Shown: positions 26,702 to 35,819 of the stretch, one piece after another | Layout of the letters: every line of letters starts with the position of its first letter | Numbering within the stretch: position 1 is the stretch's first letter | From: Salegentibacter echinorum | GTDB lineage: Bacteria; Bacteroidota; Bacteroidia; Flavobacteriales; Flavobacteriaceae | Assembly (NCBI RefSeq): GCF_900129445.1 | Contig: NZ_FQVT01000004.1 | Location: forward strand, 186,001 to 250,000 | Reading direction: 5' to 3' | Length of the DNA stretch: 64,000 bases | Notes under the pieces: model-generated | Seen by the model: only the letters and a program-made list of their open reading frames with translations | The model's database searches: none | What the model was told of the DNA's origin: nothing | Position numbers and translations under genes: made by a program

Positions 26702-27184
26702 ATGAAACCATTAAAAATAACTTCAAATTTTGAGGTTTTTGAGTCTTTAGAAGCACTGCCTGAAGCAATTCAGGAATTAATGAAAAATGCTTTTGAAGCC
26801 AGGGATAAGGCTTATGCCCCTTATTCTCAATTCAATGTAGGAGCGGCAATCGCACTGGATAATAACGAAACAATTACGGGAAGTAACCAGGAAAATGCAT
26901 CTTATCCTTCCGGTTTATGTGCAGAGCGAACTGCAATTTATTATGCCGGTGCAAAATACCCAGATGCCCGGGTAAAGGATATTGCAATTTCTGTGAGGTC
27001 CGTAAAGCATAGAGTAGAGACCCCGGTGCCTCCTTGTGGTGCCTGTCGGCAGGCTTTAGTGGAGTATGAAGTAAAGCAAAATGAAGCTATAGCGGTTTAC
27101 TTTATGGGGGAAACCGGCCAGGTAATGAAGGCTAATTCAATTAAAGATTTGTTACCTTTGGTTTTTGATAAAGATAGCCTATAA
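26702..27184 (+). CDS. cdd: cytidine deaminase
   Basis: Zinc enzyme of pyrimidine salvage that deaminates cytidine and deoxycytidine to uridines. The 160-residue protein has the core SQFNVGAAI, the catalytic CAERTAI (Cys zinc ligand and Glu proton shuttle) and PCGACRQ with the other two Cys ligands, the tetrameric type. An N-terminal extension of about 30 residues precedes the core; the ATG start is the only good one. The porV-cdd-pdhA order is shared with other Flavobacteriia. Confidence 0.95.
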   Translation: MKPLKITSNFEVFESLEALPEAIQELMKNAFEARDKAYAPYSQFNVGAAIALDNNETITGSNQENASYPSGLCAERTAIYYAGAKYPDARVKDIAISVRSVKHRVETPVPPCGACRQALVEYEVKQNEAIAVYFMGETGQVMKANSIKDLLPLVFDKDSL

Positions 27185-27292
27185 CGTTTTCGTTATTTTT
27201 TGGCTGAAAACTGTTTTCCATTCATACTTAAAATAGTATTTTTGTTCTCCGCCCGGTAAGTCATTTTGCCTGGTCTAAAATTTATATGTTAA

Positions 27293-28294
27293 ATGAAGAA
27301 AGTTACAAAAGCCACATATTTAAAGTGGTACGAGGATATGCTGTTTTGGCGTAAATTTGAAGACAAACTTGCGCAAGTTTACATTCAGCAGAAAGTTAGA
27401 GGTTTTTTGCATTTGTATAATGGGCAGGAAGCTATCCTGGCTGGAGCCCTTCATGTGATGGACCTGGAGAAAGACAAAATGATCACTGCTTATCGTAACC
27501 ACGTGCAGCCAATTGGTTTGGGAGTAGATCCCAAGCGGGTTATGGCCGAGCTTTACGGGAAAGCAACAGGAACTTCCCAGGGACTAGGTGGTTCTATGCA
27601 TATTTTTTCTAAAGAGCATAATTTCTATGGGGGTCACGGTATTGTAGGGGGGCAAATCCCTCTGGGCGCTGGTCTGGCTTTTGCAGATAAATATTTTAAA
27701 CGTGATGCTGTTACCCTTACTTTCCTTGGTGATGGTGCTGCGAGACAGGGCTCATTACACGAAACCTTAAATATGGCCGTGAAATGGAACCTGCCAGTAG
27801 TGTTTTGTGTAGAGAATAATGGTTATGCCATGGGGACATCTGTAGCCAGGACTTCTAAAGGAACAGAAATTTGGAAACTTGGCCAGGGTTATGAAATGCC
27901 TTGTGGGCCTGTAGATGCTATGGATCCTGTGAAAGTTGCCGAAGCTTTGGATGAGGCAATCAAAAGAGCAAGAAAAGGTGAAGGTCCAACTTTCCTTGAA
28001 TTGAAAACTTACCGTTATAGAGGTCACTCCATGAGTGATGCTCAAAAATATAGAACAAAAGAAGAAGTTGCTGAATATCAGGAGTTAGATCCTATAGCCA
28101 AAGTTTTAAAGGAAATTCAGGATAAGAAATATGCTTCTGAAGATGAAATAAAAGCAATAAATAAACGCGTTAAAGATAAGGTTACTGAATGTGAGAAATT
28201 TGCCGATGAGTCAGATTTTCCAGAGAAGAACGTTATGTACGATGTTGTTTACGAACAGGAAGATTATCCGTTTTTAGCACATAAACCTCAGTAA
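27293..28294 (+). CDS. pdhA: pyruvate dehydrogenase E1 component subunit alpha
   Basis: Alpha half of the heterotetrameric E1 that decarboxylates pyruvate with thiamine diphosphate. In 333 residues the thiamine-binding GDGAARQGSLHETLNMA...NLPVVFCVENN motif is complete, as are YRNHVQPIGLGVDP and the phosphorylation-loop-like YRYRGHSMSD. The start is ATG. pdhC follows after 3 nt. No gene for the beta subunit is present here, so pdhB must lie elsewhere, an arrangement seen in related genera. Confidence 0.95.
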   Translation: MKKVTKATYLKWYEDMLFWRKFEDKLAQVYIQQKVRGFLHLYNGQEAILAGALHVMDLEKDKMITAYRNHVQPIGLGVDPKRVMAELYGKATGTSQGLGGSMHIFSKEHNFYGGHGIVGGQIPLGAGLAFADKYFKRDAVTLTFLGDGAARQGSLHETLNMAVKWNLPVVFCVENNGYAMGTSVARTSKGTEIWKLGQGYEMPCGPVDAMDPVKVAEALDEAIKRARKGEGPTFLELKTYRYRGHSMSDAQKYRTKEEVAEYQELDPIAKVLKEIQDKKYASEDEIKAINKRVKDKVTECEKFADESDFPEKNVMYDVVYEQEDYPFLAHKPQ

Positions 28295-28297
28295 ATT

Positions 28298-29917
28298 ATG
28301 GCAGAAGTAATTAATATGCCACGCTTGAGCGACACCATGGAAGAAGGTACGGTTGCGAAGTGGTTGAAAAAAGAAGGTGATAAAGTAGAAGAAGGAGATA
28401 TCCTTGCTGAAATTGAAACCGATAAAGCGACAATGGAGTTCGAATCATTCTATGATGGTACCCTGTTGCATATTGGAATTGAAGAAGGAGATACCGCTCC
28501 TGTAGATAAGCTGCTCGCTATTATTGGTGAAGAAGGTGAAGATATTTCAGCATTGTTGGAAGGTGGTGGTGATGCCAAAAAAGCCAATGATGATGAGAAA
28601 GAAGATAATACCAATGATGAGGAGGAAACTTCTGGTGGCGGGAACGACGAAATTCCAGAAGGAGTAGAAGTAGTAACGATGCCACGTCTTAGTGATACTA
28701 TGGAAGAAGGAACTGTTGCTTCCTGGTTGAAAAAAGAAGGTGATAAAGTAGAAGAAGGAGATATCCTGGCAGAGATCGAAACAGATAAAGCCACTATGGA
28801 ATTTGAATCTTTCTATGAAGGTACCTTATTGAAAATAGGATTGGAAGAAGGAGAAACTGCTAAGGTGGATAGTCTTTTAGCTATAATTGGCCCGGAAGGT
28901 ACCGATGTTTCTAACGTTTCTGCAAACGGAAAACCTAAAGCCGATAAGAAAGCTTCTTCAGAAGAAAAAGAGGATAAGAAAGAAGATACTGCTAAGAAGG
29001 AGGAAACTAAATCTACAGAAACTTCAAAAGACGGAGGAAGAATTTTTGCTTCTCCACTGGCTAAGAAAATGGCCGAGGATAAAGGCATAGATCTTTCTGA
29101 AGTAAAAGGAAGTGGAAATAATGGTCGTATTGTGAAGAAGGACATTGAAGACTTTAAGCCTTCAGAGAAACCAGCACAAGCACCAAAAGAAACAGCAGCT
29201 CCTGCCGCACCGCAGGCATATGTGCCAGCCGGTGAGGAAAGCTTTGAGGAAATTAAGAACTCTCAAATGCGTAAAACCATCGCAAAAAGACTTGGAGAAT
29301 CTAAGTTTAATGCACCACATTATTATTTGACTATAGAAGTGGATATGGAAAATGCAATGGCTTCGCGTAAGCAAATTAACGAGATGCCAGATGTGAAGGT
29401 TTCTTTTAATGATATGGTGATAAAAGCCAGTGCAATGGCATTGCGCAAACATCCGCAGGTGAACAGCCAATGGACAGGAGATAGCATGAAAATTGCTAAG
29501 CATATCCATATGGGTGTTGCCGTAGCAGTAGAAGAAGGTCTGGTAGTACCGGTATTAAAATTTGCTGACCAAATGTCTATGACCCAAATTGGTGGAAATG
29601 TAAAAGATGTTGCAGGGAAAGCCAGAAATAAAAAACTGCAACCCCAGGAAATGGAAGGCAGTACTTTTACAGTGTCTAACCTTGGTATGTTTGGAATTGT
29701 AGAATTTACAAGTATTATAAATCAGCCAAACTCTGCTATCCTTTCTGTAGGAACTATTGTGGAAAAACCGGTAGTTAAAAATGGAGAGGTTGTAGTTGGG
29801 AATACGATGAAGTTGACCCTGGCCTGTGACCATAGAACAGTAGATGGTGCAACCGGAGCGGCTTTTTTAAAGACTTTAAAGACTTATATGGAGAATCCTG
29901 TGACAATGTTGGCCTAG
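28298..29917 (+). CDS. pdhC: pyruvate dehydrogenase E2, dihydrolipoamide acetyltransferase
   Basis: Core of the pyruvate dehydrogenase complex, which passes the acetyl group to CoA. The 539 residues hold two lipoyl domains, each with MPRLSDTMEEGTV and the lipoylated Lys in ETDKATMEF (K43 and K164), acidic Lys/Glu-rich linkers, an E3/E1-binding domain (FASPLAKKMAEDKGIDLSEV), a Pro/Ala linker and the catalytic acyltransferase domain ending in CDHRTVDGA with the active-site His. The two lipoyl domains are nearly identical in DNA, offset by 363 nt, which suggests recent duplication or gene conversion. Confidence 0.97.
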   Translation: MAEVINMPRLSDTMEEGTVAKWLKKEGDKVEEGDILAEIETDKATMEFESFYDGTLLHIGIEEGDTAPVDKLLAIIGEEGEDISALLEGGGDAKKANDDEKEDNTNDEEETSGGGNDEIPEGVEVVTMPRLSDTMEEGTVASWLKKEGDKVEEGDILAEIETDKATMEFESFYEGTLLKIGLEEGETAKVDSLLAIIGPEGTDVSNVSANGKPKADKKASSEEKEDKKEDTAKKEETKSTETSKDGGRIFASPLAKKMAEDKGIDLSEVKGSGNNGRIVKKDIEDFKPSEKPAQAPKETAAPAAPQAYVPAGEESFEEIKNSQMRKTIAKRLGESKFNAPHYYLTIEVDMENAMASRKQINEMPDVKVSFNDMVIKASAMALRKHPQVNSQWTGDSMKIAKHIHMGVAVAVEEGLVVPVLKFADQMSMTQIGGNVKDVAGKARNKKLQPQEMEGSTFTVSNLGMFGIVEFTSIINQPNSAILSVGTIVEKPVVKNGEVVVGNTMKLTLACDHRTVDGATGAAFLKTLKTYMENPVTMLA

Positions 29918-29970
29918 TTTCTAGCTTAGAAACTCAATACAGAGCACAGAATTAGTATAACAATTATTAA

Positions 29971-29999
29971 AAATCCCGCAAAATTGCGGGATTTTTTTA
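29971..29999 (+). terminator. intrinsic terminator of pdhA-pdhC
   Basis: AAATCCCGCA (29971-29980) pairs with TGCGGGATTT (29985-29994) over a 4-nt loop and is followed by a T run. Confidence 0.88.
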
Positions 30000-30010
30000 T
30001 CTTTAGCCGT

Positions 30011-31012
30011 ATGAGAAAAACGATAACTAAACTATGTTGGCTTTTTGCCTTAGCCTTGTTAATTTCCTGCGGAAATTCAAAAAAAACCAAAACCACTTCA
30101 AAAGCTGAAGCGGCTGTTACCAAAACCGAAAATTTAAATCTTGAAATTAATAAAAATGAGGTAGCAGATTTGCTGCAATACCTTTCATCTAACGAATTAG
30201 AGGGAAGGGCAACCGGTAGCGAAGGAATTGAAAAAGCTGCTCAAAAGATTGAAGGTATTTTTAAAGAAAACAACCTTAAACCTTATTTTGAAACTTACCG
30301 TCATAATTTTGAAACCGAGGGTGTGGAAGGCTTCAATATAGTAGGAGTATTACCGGGCAATGATCCCCAGCTTAAAGAAGAGTTTATTATTTTAGGAGCG
30401 CATTATGACCATATTGGAATTCAAGATCCCATAGATGGCGACTCTATTGCCAATGGTGCTAACGATAATGCCGCGGGAACGGTTGCAGTTGTCGAGATGG
30501 CAAAAAAGTTTGCAGCAATAGACGATAATAAACGAAGTATTATGTTTGTGCTTTTTTCTGCGGAAGAATTAGGGCTGGTAGGTGCAAAAAAACTGGCAAA
30601 ACGTCTAAAAGCTGATGATCTGGATCTCTATACCCTATTTAATTTTGAGATGATTGGTGTGCCCATGGCGAACAAGGATTATATTGGCTATCTTACCGGT
30701 TATGAAAATTCTAATTTTGCTGAAAAGTTTAATGAATATTCCGAAGAAAAAGTTTTGGGCTTTTTACCACAGGCAAAGGAGTATCAACTTTTTAAGAGAA
30801 GTGATAATTATCCGTTTTATGAGGCTTTTAAAGTGCCGGCACAAAGTATTTCCACTTTCGATTTTACCAATTACAACTATTATCACCACGTAGCAGATGA
30901 GGCTGAAAAGTTGGATATACCACATATGGTTAAGGTAATTAAAAGCGTGATTCCCGGCATATATAAAATGGCCAATACGCCAGAAAAGGAAATAAGGATG
31001 AATGAGCAATAA
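30011..31012 (+). CDS. M28-family zinc aminopeptidase lipoprotein
   Basis: A periplasmic or surface lipoprotein of 333 residues with a lipobox at Cys20 (LLISCGNSKK). It is a di-zinc peptidase of the M28 type: GAHYDHIG gives the first His ligand, GANDNAAGTVAVVEMAK the bridging Asp, SAEELGLVGAKKLA the catalytic and binding Glu pair, FEMIG the further acidic ligand, and YYHHVADE the last His. The ATG is used because an upstream open stretch overlaps the pdh terminator. Substrate peptides cannot be named. The pdhC-M28 neighbourhood recurs in Flavobacteriia. Confidence 0.92.
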   Translation: MRKTITKLCWLFALALLISCGNSKKTKTTSKAEAAVTKTENLNLEINKNEVADLLQYLSSNELEGRATGSEGIEKAAQKIEGIFKENNLKPYFETYRHNFETEGVEGFNIVGVLPGNDPQLKEEFIILGAHYDHIGIQDPIDGDSIANGANDNAAGTVAVVEMAKKFAAIDDNKRSIMFVLFSAEELGLVGAKKLAKRLKADDLDLYTLFNFEMIGVPMANKDYIGYLTGYENSNFAEKFNEYSEEKVLGFLPQAKEYQLFKRSDNYPFYEAFKVPAQSISTFDFTNYNYYHHVADEAEKLDIPHMVKVIKSVIPGIYKMANTPEKEIRMNEQ

Positions 31013-31176
31013 TAATAGCTTATTCTAGTAGAAATAAATGATTTAGAATATTTCTCAGTGAAAATTTAATATAAACAGATAAAAAGATGTGACGGCAAGA
31101 AGCGGGGAAGTAAAATGTTGATTTTAAAAACAATATCACTTCGTTACTTGTTCACAAAATCACAACAAATAAACAT

Positions 31177-31857
31177 ATGAAAAATATTGTCATTACAGGT
31201 ACCAGTCGTGGAATTGGTTTTGAAATGGTAAAACTTTTTGCTGAAAAAGGATTTTCCGTCCTGGCGCTTTCCCGAAATGAGCAACCGGTTGAAGCTTTAA
31301 ATTTAGCGCATGTGAAAAGCATGTCATGCGATCTTTCTAAGGAAGAAGATTTAAAAGCAGCTTCAGCGTATATTTCTTCTGAATGGAAGCAAGTGGACGT
31401 TTTAATTAATAACGCGGGGGCATTTATAAATAAACCTTTCGAGGAAATCACTTCTGTAGAATTTCAGGAATTATATAGTACCAATGTGCTTGGAGTGATT
31501 GCACTTACGCAAAAGTTACTGCCTTTTATGAAGCGGGAATCCCACGTGGTAAATATAAGCACTATGGGTGGCGTACAGGGAAGCGTTAAATTCCCGGGAC
31601 TTTCTGCCTACAGTTCCAGTAAAGCTGCGGTTATAACGTTAACCGAACTACTGGCCGAAGAATATAAAGAAAAAGGTCCAGCATTTAATGTCCTGGCTTT
31701 GGGCGCTGTGCAAACCGAAATGTTTGAGGCAGCTTTTCCCGGGATGCAGGCTCCACTTTCAGCAAAAGAAATGGCAGAATATATTGTGGACTTTAGCCTA
31801 AACGGCAATAAATATTATAATGGGAAATTGCTACAGGTTTCTAATAGCACACCGTAG
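31177..31857 (+). CDS. short-chain dehydrogenase/reductase
   Basis: A 226-residue NAD(P)-dependent oxidoreductase of the classical SDR family. It has the cofactor motif TGTSRGIG (residues 7-14), NNAG, the catalytic Ser in NISTMGG, and YSSSK with catalytic Tyr and Lys. The substrate is unknown. It heads an operon with the SprT-like gene (3-nt gap), the mannose-1-phosphate guanylyltransferase gene and the DUF389 gene. Confidence 0.92.
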   Translation: MKNIVITGTSRGIGFEMVKLFAEKGFSVLALSRNEQPVEALNLAHVKSMSCDLSKEEDLKAASAYISSEWKQVDVLINNAGAFINKPFEEITSVEFQELYSTNVLGVIALTQKLLPFMKRESHVVNISTMGGVQGSVKFPGLSAYSSSKAAVITLTELLAEEYKEKGPAFNVLALGAVQTEMFEAAFPGMQAPLSAKEMAEYIVDFSLNGNKYYNGKLLQVSNSTP

Positions 31858-31860
31858 ATT

Positions 31861-32457
31861 ATGAGAAGTATTCTTGAGAGATATCTTCCCGAGCGTTCTG
31901 TGACACCTATTTTCAATTTAATAAAAGAAAATAACGTGCATTTAAAGATTGTGAATGAGCGCAAAACAAGACACGGGGATTATCGCAAGATGCCAAATGG
32001 CGCCCATCAAATTACAGTAAATGCTAATTTAAACAAATACAGATTTTTAATTACATTAATTCACGAGATAGCACATTTACTTGCTTTCGAAGAATTTGGG
32101 CGACAAATTAAGCCGCACGGCGGCGAGTGGAAGTTAACTTTTAGGAATTTAATGTTGCCATTTATAAGACCCGAGATCTTCCCCACGGGATTGTTACCGG
32201 TGATTGCCCGGCATTTTAGAAACCCAAAAGCGAGTAGTGATACCGATGCAGAATTGGCAATTGCCCTAAAAAGTTTTGATCCTGCCAATGATAAGAATTA
32301 TATTTTTGAAATTCCCGGGGGAGCAATTTTTAGAATTTATAATGGGAAAACCTTTAAAAAAGGGAGGAGAAGAGTAAAGCGATATGAATGTATTGAAATT
32401 GATAGCGGGAAGATATATTTGTTCCAGCCTAATGCGGAAGTGGAACTCATTAAATGA
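31861..32457 (+). CDS. SprT-like zinc metalloprotein
   Basis: A 198-residue protein with a SprT-like metalloprotease core: HEIAH at residues 68-72 and a third likely ligand His86 in KPHGGEWK. SprT/Spartan relatives cleave proteins crosslinked to DNA, but bacterial short forms are little studied. The C-terminal part resembles a zinc-ribbon region without Cys residues (RRVKRYECIEI has a single Cys). It follows the SDR gene after 3 nt and precedes the guanylyltransferase gene by 18 nt, so it is co-transcribed. Confidence 0.85.
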   Translation: MRSILERYLPERSVTPIFNLIKENNVHLKIVNERKTRHGDYRKMPNGAHQITVNANLNKYRFLITLIHEIAHLLAFEEFGRQIKPHGGEWKLTFRNLMLPFIRPEIFPTGLLPVIARHFRNPKASSDTDAELAIALKSFDPANDKNYIFEIPGGAIFRIYNGKTFKKGRRRVKRYECIEIDSGKIYLFQPNAEVELIK

Positions 32458-32475
32458 CCTCAAAGTTGAGAATTT

Positions 32476-33555
32476 ATGAAGAATAAAAATCGTTATGCAA
32501 TATTAATGGCCGGTGGTATTGGTTCAAGATTTTGGCCAGATAGCACCACTAAATCCCCTAAGCAATTTCAGGATGTATTGGGGGTGGGACAAACTCTTAT
32601 TCAAACTACCTTTAAACGTTTGGTAAAATTAATGCCGGCAGAAAATATTATAATTCTTACCCATTTGGGATTTAAAGACACGATTAAAGAGCAATTACCC
32701 GAGGTGAAAGATGACCAAATAGTGTTGGAGCCCGAAATGCGAAACACGGCTCCCAGTATTTTATTGGGTGCCCTTAAGATTAAAAAACGAAATAAAGATG
32801 CTTTGATCATTGTAGCACCAAGTGATCATTGGATACAGGGGGAGATGGAATTTCAGCAAAATATCGAGGAATCTTTTGATATTGTTGCTAAAAATGACAA
32901 ACTAATTACGCTGGGGATTGAGCCTACATTTCCTAATACCGGTTATGGGTATATAAAGTATAAGAAAGATGGAGACGGGGCACAACCCGTTTTAAAATTC
33001 ACTGAAAAACCATCCTTTAGTCGTGCTGAAAAATTTCTTGAAGAAGGCAATTATGTATGGAATGCCGGTATTTTTATTTGGAGTGCTTCATTTATTATAG
33101 AAAGCTTTAAGCAACATCAACCAGAAATGACCCGTCTTTTTGAAAAAGGGTTGTCGGTTTTTAATACTTCTGAAGAAAATAATTTTCTTCAGAATAATTA
33201 CTATAAAGCACAAAATGTTTCCATAGATTATGCAATTATGGAAAAATCTGAAGCGGTTTACATGCTTCCGGCGAAATTCAAATGGAACGATTTAGGTACC
33301 TGGAAGTCACTTGAGGATGAATTACCAGAGGATGACTATGGGAATACCGTGGTAAATGCCCGTTTTTTTCCTATGGAGGCTTCTGGCAATATTGTTAAAA
33401 CGTCAAATGCTAAAGTTGTTGTTTTAGAAGGCTTGAAGGATTATCTTGTGGTAGAAAATGAGGAGATTTTACTAATTACTCCCAAAGAAAATATTCAGAA
33501 GGTGAAAAAAATTAGAGAAGACGTCATGGATAAATTTGGAGAAGATTTAGGCTAA
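32476..33555 (+). CDS. manC: mannose-1-phosphate guanylyltransferase
   Basis: Makes GDP-mannose from mannose 1-phosphate and GTP for glycan synthesis. The 359-residue nucleotidyltransferase has the NTP-binding signature MAGGIGSRFWP (11-21) with SPKQF, then LEPEMRNTAPSI, APSDHWI, FTEKP and WNAGIFIW. It lacks the C-terminal cupin isomerase domain of bifunctional ManC/AlgA, so it is the monofunctional form. Third gene of the SDR operon; the DUF389 gene follows after 5 nt. The symbol follows common use for the activity. Confidence 0.93.
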   Translation: MKNKNRYAILMAGGIGSRFWPDSTTKSPKQFQDVLGVGQTLIQTTFKRLVKLMPAENIIILTHLGFKDTIKEQLPEVKDDQIVLEPEMRNTAPSILLGALKIKKRNKDALIIVAPSDHWIQGEMEFQQNIEESFDIVAKNDKLITLGIEPTFPNTGYGYIKYKKDGDGAQPVLKFTEKPSFSRAEKFLEEGNYVWNAGIFIWSASFIIESFKQHQPEMTRLFEKGLSVFNTSEENNFLQNNYYKAQNVSIDYAIMEKSEAVYMLPAKFKWNDLGTWKSLEDELPEDDYGNTVVNARFFPMEASGNIVKTSNAKVVVLEGLKDYLVVENEEILLITPKENIQKVKKIREDVMDKFGEDLG

Positions 33556-33560
33556 AATAA

Positions 33561-34991
33561 ATGGATAACTACCAAAATTCTGATAAACCTCCGGTTGATC
33601 CCAATAACAATTCGGGACATCTTGAACATAGGGCAGAAGGCATCTGGGAAAGCATTAAACTTTTCATTAAAGATCTGCTTGAGATTCGTCATGACACCGA
33701 CAGGGAATCTACTATTGAGGCCGTAAAGAAAGATATCTCTTTTAAGGGGCATAATGCCTGGATTCTTATATTTTCCGTTTTTGTCGCTTCGGTAGGGCTC
33801 AATGTAAGTAGTACCGCAGTGGTAATTGGAGCGATGCTTATTTCTCCGCTTATGGGGCCTATTGTTGGAATAGGGATGTCTATAGCGATTAACGATGTAT
33901 TAACCCTTAGAAAATCTTTTATCAATCTTGGGGTCATGGTTGGCTTAAGTGTTCTAACCGCTTATATCTATTTTCTGGTTTCTCCGGTTAAGGAAGAAAC
34001 CCCCGAGTTACTTGCCAGGACATATCCAACTATTTTAGATGTTTTGGTCGCAATTTTTGGGGGGCTGGCACTTATTGTGGCTAAAACCAAAAAAGGAACA
34101 ATTGCCAGTGTGATTCTTGGGGTAGCTATAGCTACGGCGCTTATGCCACCTTTATGTACCGTTGGTTACGGTCTCGCAATTGGCAACTGGTCTTATGCCG
34201 GGGGAGCTTTGTATTTATTTTCTATCAATACGGTGTTTATAGCACTTTCCACCTTTGTCGTGACCAAGATTTTAGGCTTTCCCCTGGTTAAATATGTAAA
34301 TAGTAAAAAGCGAAGGAGAATAGCCCAAATAGCTTCAACTATTGCCGTTATTGTAATGATTCCCAGTGTGATTTTATTTGTTTTCCTGCTTCAGGAACAA
34401 GTATTTGAAGCCAAAGCCAAAGAATATGTGAGCAATGTGGTTACTTATGATGGTACTGAAACTATTAAATCTACCTACGATTATAATAAAAAAAGTATAG
34501 AAGTATATCTTATCGGGAAGTTGGTGCCCCAGGGCACAATTGCTACCTGGAAGAAACAGTTGGGCGGTATTGAAGCTTTAAAGGAATCGCAATTAATTGT
34601 GCATCAGGGATCGGATCCATCGGGGAGTTTAGATGAACTTTCTACACAGGTGCGAAGTGGGATTTTGGAAGATCTTTATGTTAAAAATCAGGAGCTTATA
34701 GAGGACAAGGATGCGAAAATCGCTTTACTTGAAAATGAACTATCTAAACGTAGCGGGAGTGAATTCTCGTTTAGTGATGTGAGCCGGGAGGCTAAAGTTA
34801 ATTATGACGGATTGCAGGAACTGGGCTATTCCAACTTGATTACTACAAATTTTGAAAAGACAGATACCATTCCCACGTTTAACCTTACCTGGAAAAAAGG
34901 GATTTCTGAAGCTAAAATTGCTGCTGAAAAACAACGCTTCGAAAAATGGATAAAACTACGTTTAAAACTCGATACCCTTAAGGTGAATTAA
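33561..34991 (+). CDS. DUF389 family membrane protein
   Basis: A 476-residue protein with a charged N-terminal region, a block of about six to seven hydrophobic segments (residues 65-285) including VVIGAMLISPLMGPIVGIG and ALMPPLCTVGYGLAIGNW, and a C-terminal extramembrane domain of about 190 residues with a heptad-like stretch. Both quoted motifs are hallmarks of the DUF389 (TIGR00341-like) family, whose function is not settled. It is the last gene of the SDR-SprT-manC operon; no strong terminator follows, only a weak ACCCAATTAGGGT dyad near 35018. Confidence 0.88.
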   Translation: MDNYQNSDKPPVDPNNNSGHLEHRAEGIWESIKLFIKDLLEIRHDTDRESTIEAVKKDISFKGHNAWILIFSVFVASVGLNVSSTAVVIGAMLISPLMGPIVGIGMSIAINDVLTLRKSFINLGVMVGLSVLTAYIYFLVSPVKEETPELLARTYPTILDVLVAIFGGLALIVAKTKKGTIASVILGVAIATALMPPLCTVGYGLAIGNWSYAGGALYLFSINTVFIALSTFVVTKILGFPLVKYVNSKKRRRIAQIASTIAVIVMIPSVILFVFLLQEQVFEAKAKEYVSNVVTYDGTETIKSTYDYNKKSIEVYLIGKLVPQGTIATWKKQLGGIEALKESQLIVHQGSDPSGSLDELSTQVRSGILEDLYVKNQELIEDKDAKIALLENELSKRSGSEFSFSDVSREAKVNYDGLQELGYSNLITTNFEKTDTIPTFNLTWKKGISEAKIAAEKQRFEKWIKLRLKLDTLKVN

Positions 34992-35049
34992 TCTTGAGAA
35001 TTTTAAAAGTGAAAGACCCAATTAGGGTATTTAAAATCCTTGATGTGAA

Positions 35050-35817
35050 TTAAAGTCCCTGTAATTGTGCTTTTCTTACTTTCTTAAAAAGATCGGAAGA
35101 ATACACAAAATCGGTTACAGTTTCATCATCAGTTTTGAAGATTTGAGATTTATCACCTTTCCAGGCTAAAACCCCGTCTTTTAAGAAGGCTATTTTCTGG
35201 CCTATCTCCAGTACCGAGTTCATATCATGCGTAATGATAATAGTTGTAATATCATATTCGTGTGTGATCTCCTGAATTAAATTGTCTATTACCGTAGCCG
35301 TCTTGGGATCCAGCCCCGAGTTAGGTTCATCACAAAATAAATATTTAGGTCGGTTTACAATAGCGCGGGCTATAGAAACCCTCTTTTGCATCCCACCACT
35401 AATTTCCGAAGGCATTTTATCTTCAGTGCCATCCAGGTTTACTCTTTTTAAAACTTCCCGAACTCGTTCTAAGTTTTCCTTCTTCTTATTTCCTTTAGTA
35501 AACATTCGCAATGGGAAAAGCACATTCTCTTCAACTGTCATAGAGTCAAAGAGCGCACCTCCCTGAAATACCATTCCTATATTTTTACTAAGATCTTTCT
35601 TCTCGTCATCGGTAAATTCAGCATAAGGTTTTCCGTCATATTCAATAATACCTTTTTCAGGAGTAAATAGCCCTAGCATACATTTTAAAAGTACACTTTT
35701 ACCCGAACCAGATTGGCCAATAATAAGATTGGTCTTGCTTCTATCGAAAGTAAAATTTATTCCTTTCAAAACCTCCTCGCCATTAAAACCTTTATGTAAA
35801 TCTTTTACTTCTATCAT
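35050..35817 (-). CDS. ABC transporter ATPase, MlaF type
   Basis: A 255-residue ATPase of the MlaF subgroup, which drives phospholipid transport between the membranes for outer-membrane lipid asymmetry. Walker A GQSGSGKS (34-41), signature ISGGMQKRVSIARA, Walker B YLFCDEPNSGLDP and the switch ITHDM are intact. The ATG giving MIEVKDLHKG is used: it lies 2 nt past the permease stop, whereas an open stretch 21 codons longer would sit inside the permease gene. Together with that permease it forms an MlaEF core; no MlaD-like substrate-binding gene is adjacent. Confidence 0.92.
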   Translation of the reverse strand: MIEVKDLHKGFNGEEVLKGINFTFDRSKTNLIIGQSGSGKSVLLKCMLGLFTPEKGIIEYDGKPYAEFTDDEKKDLSKNIGMVFQGGALFDSMTVEENVLFPLRMFTKGNKKKENLERVREVLKRVNLDGTEDKMPSEISGGMQKRVSIARAIVNRPKYLFCDEPNSGLDPKTATVIDNLIQEITHEYDITTIIITHDMNSVLEIGQKIAFLKDGVLAWKGDKSQIFKTDDETVTDFVYSSDLFKKVRKAQLQGL

Positions 35818-35819
35818 GC

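Noticed and set aside
28450-29145. Serine-rich antisense frames over pdhC
   Set aside because: They mirror the Lys/Glu/Asp-rich codons of the lipoyl domains and linkers on the other strand; pdhC is certain.
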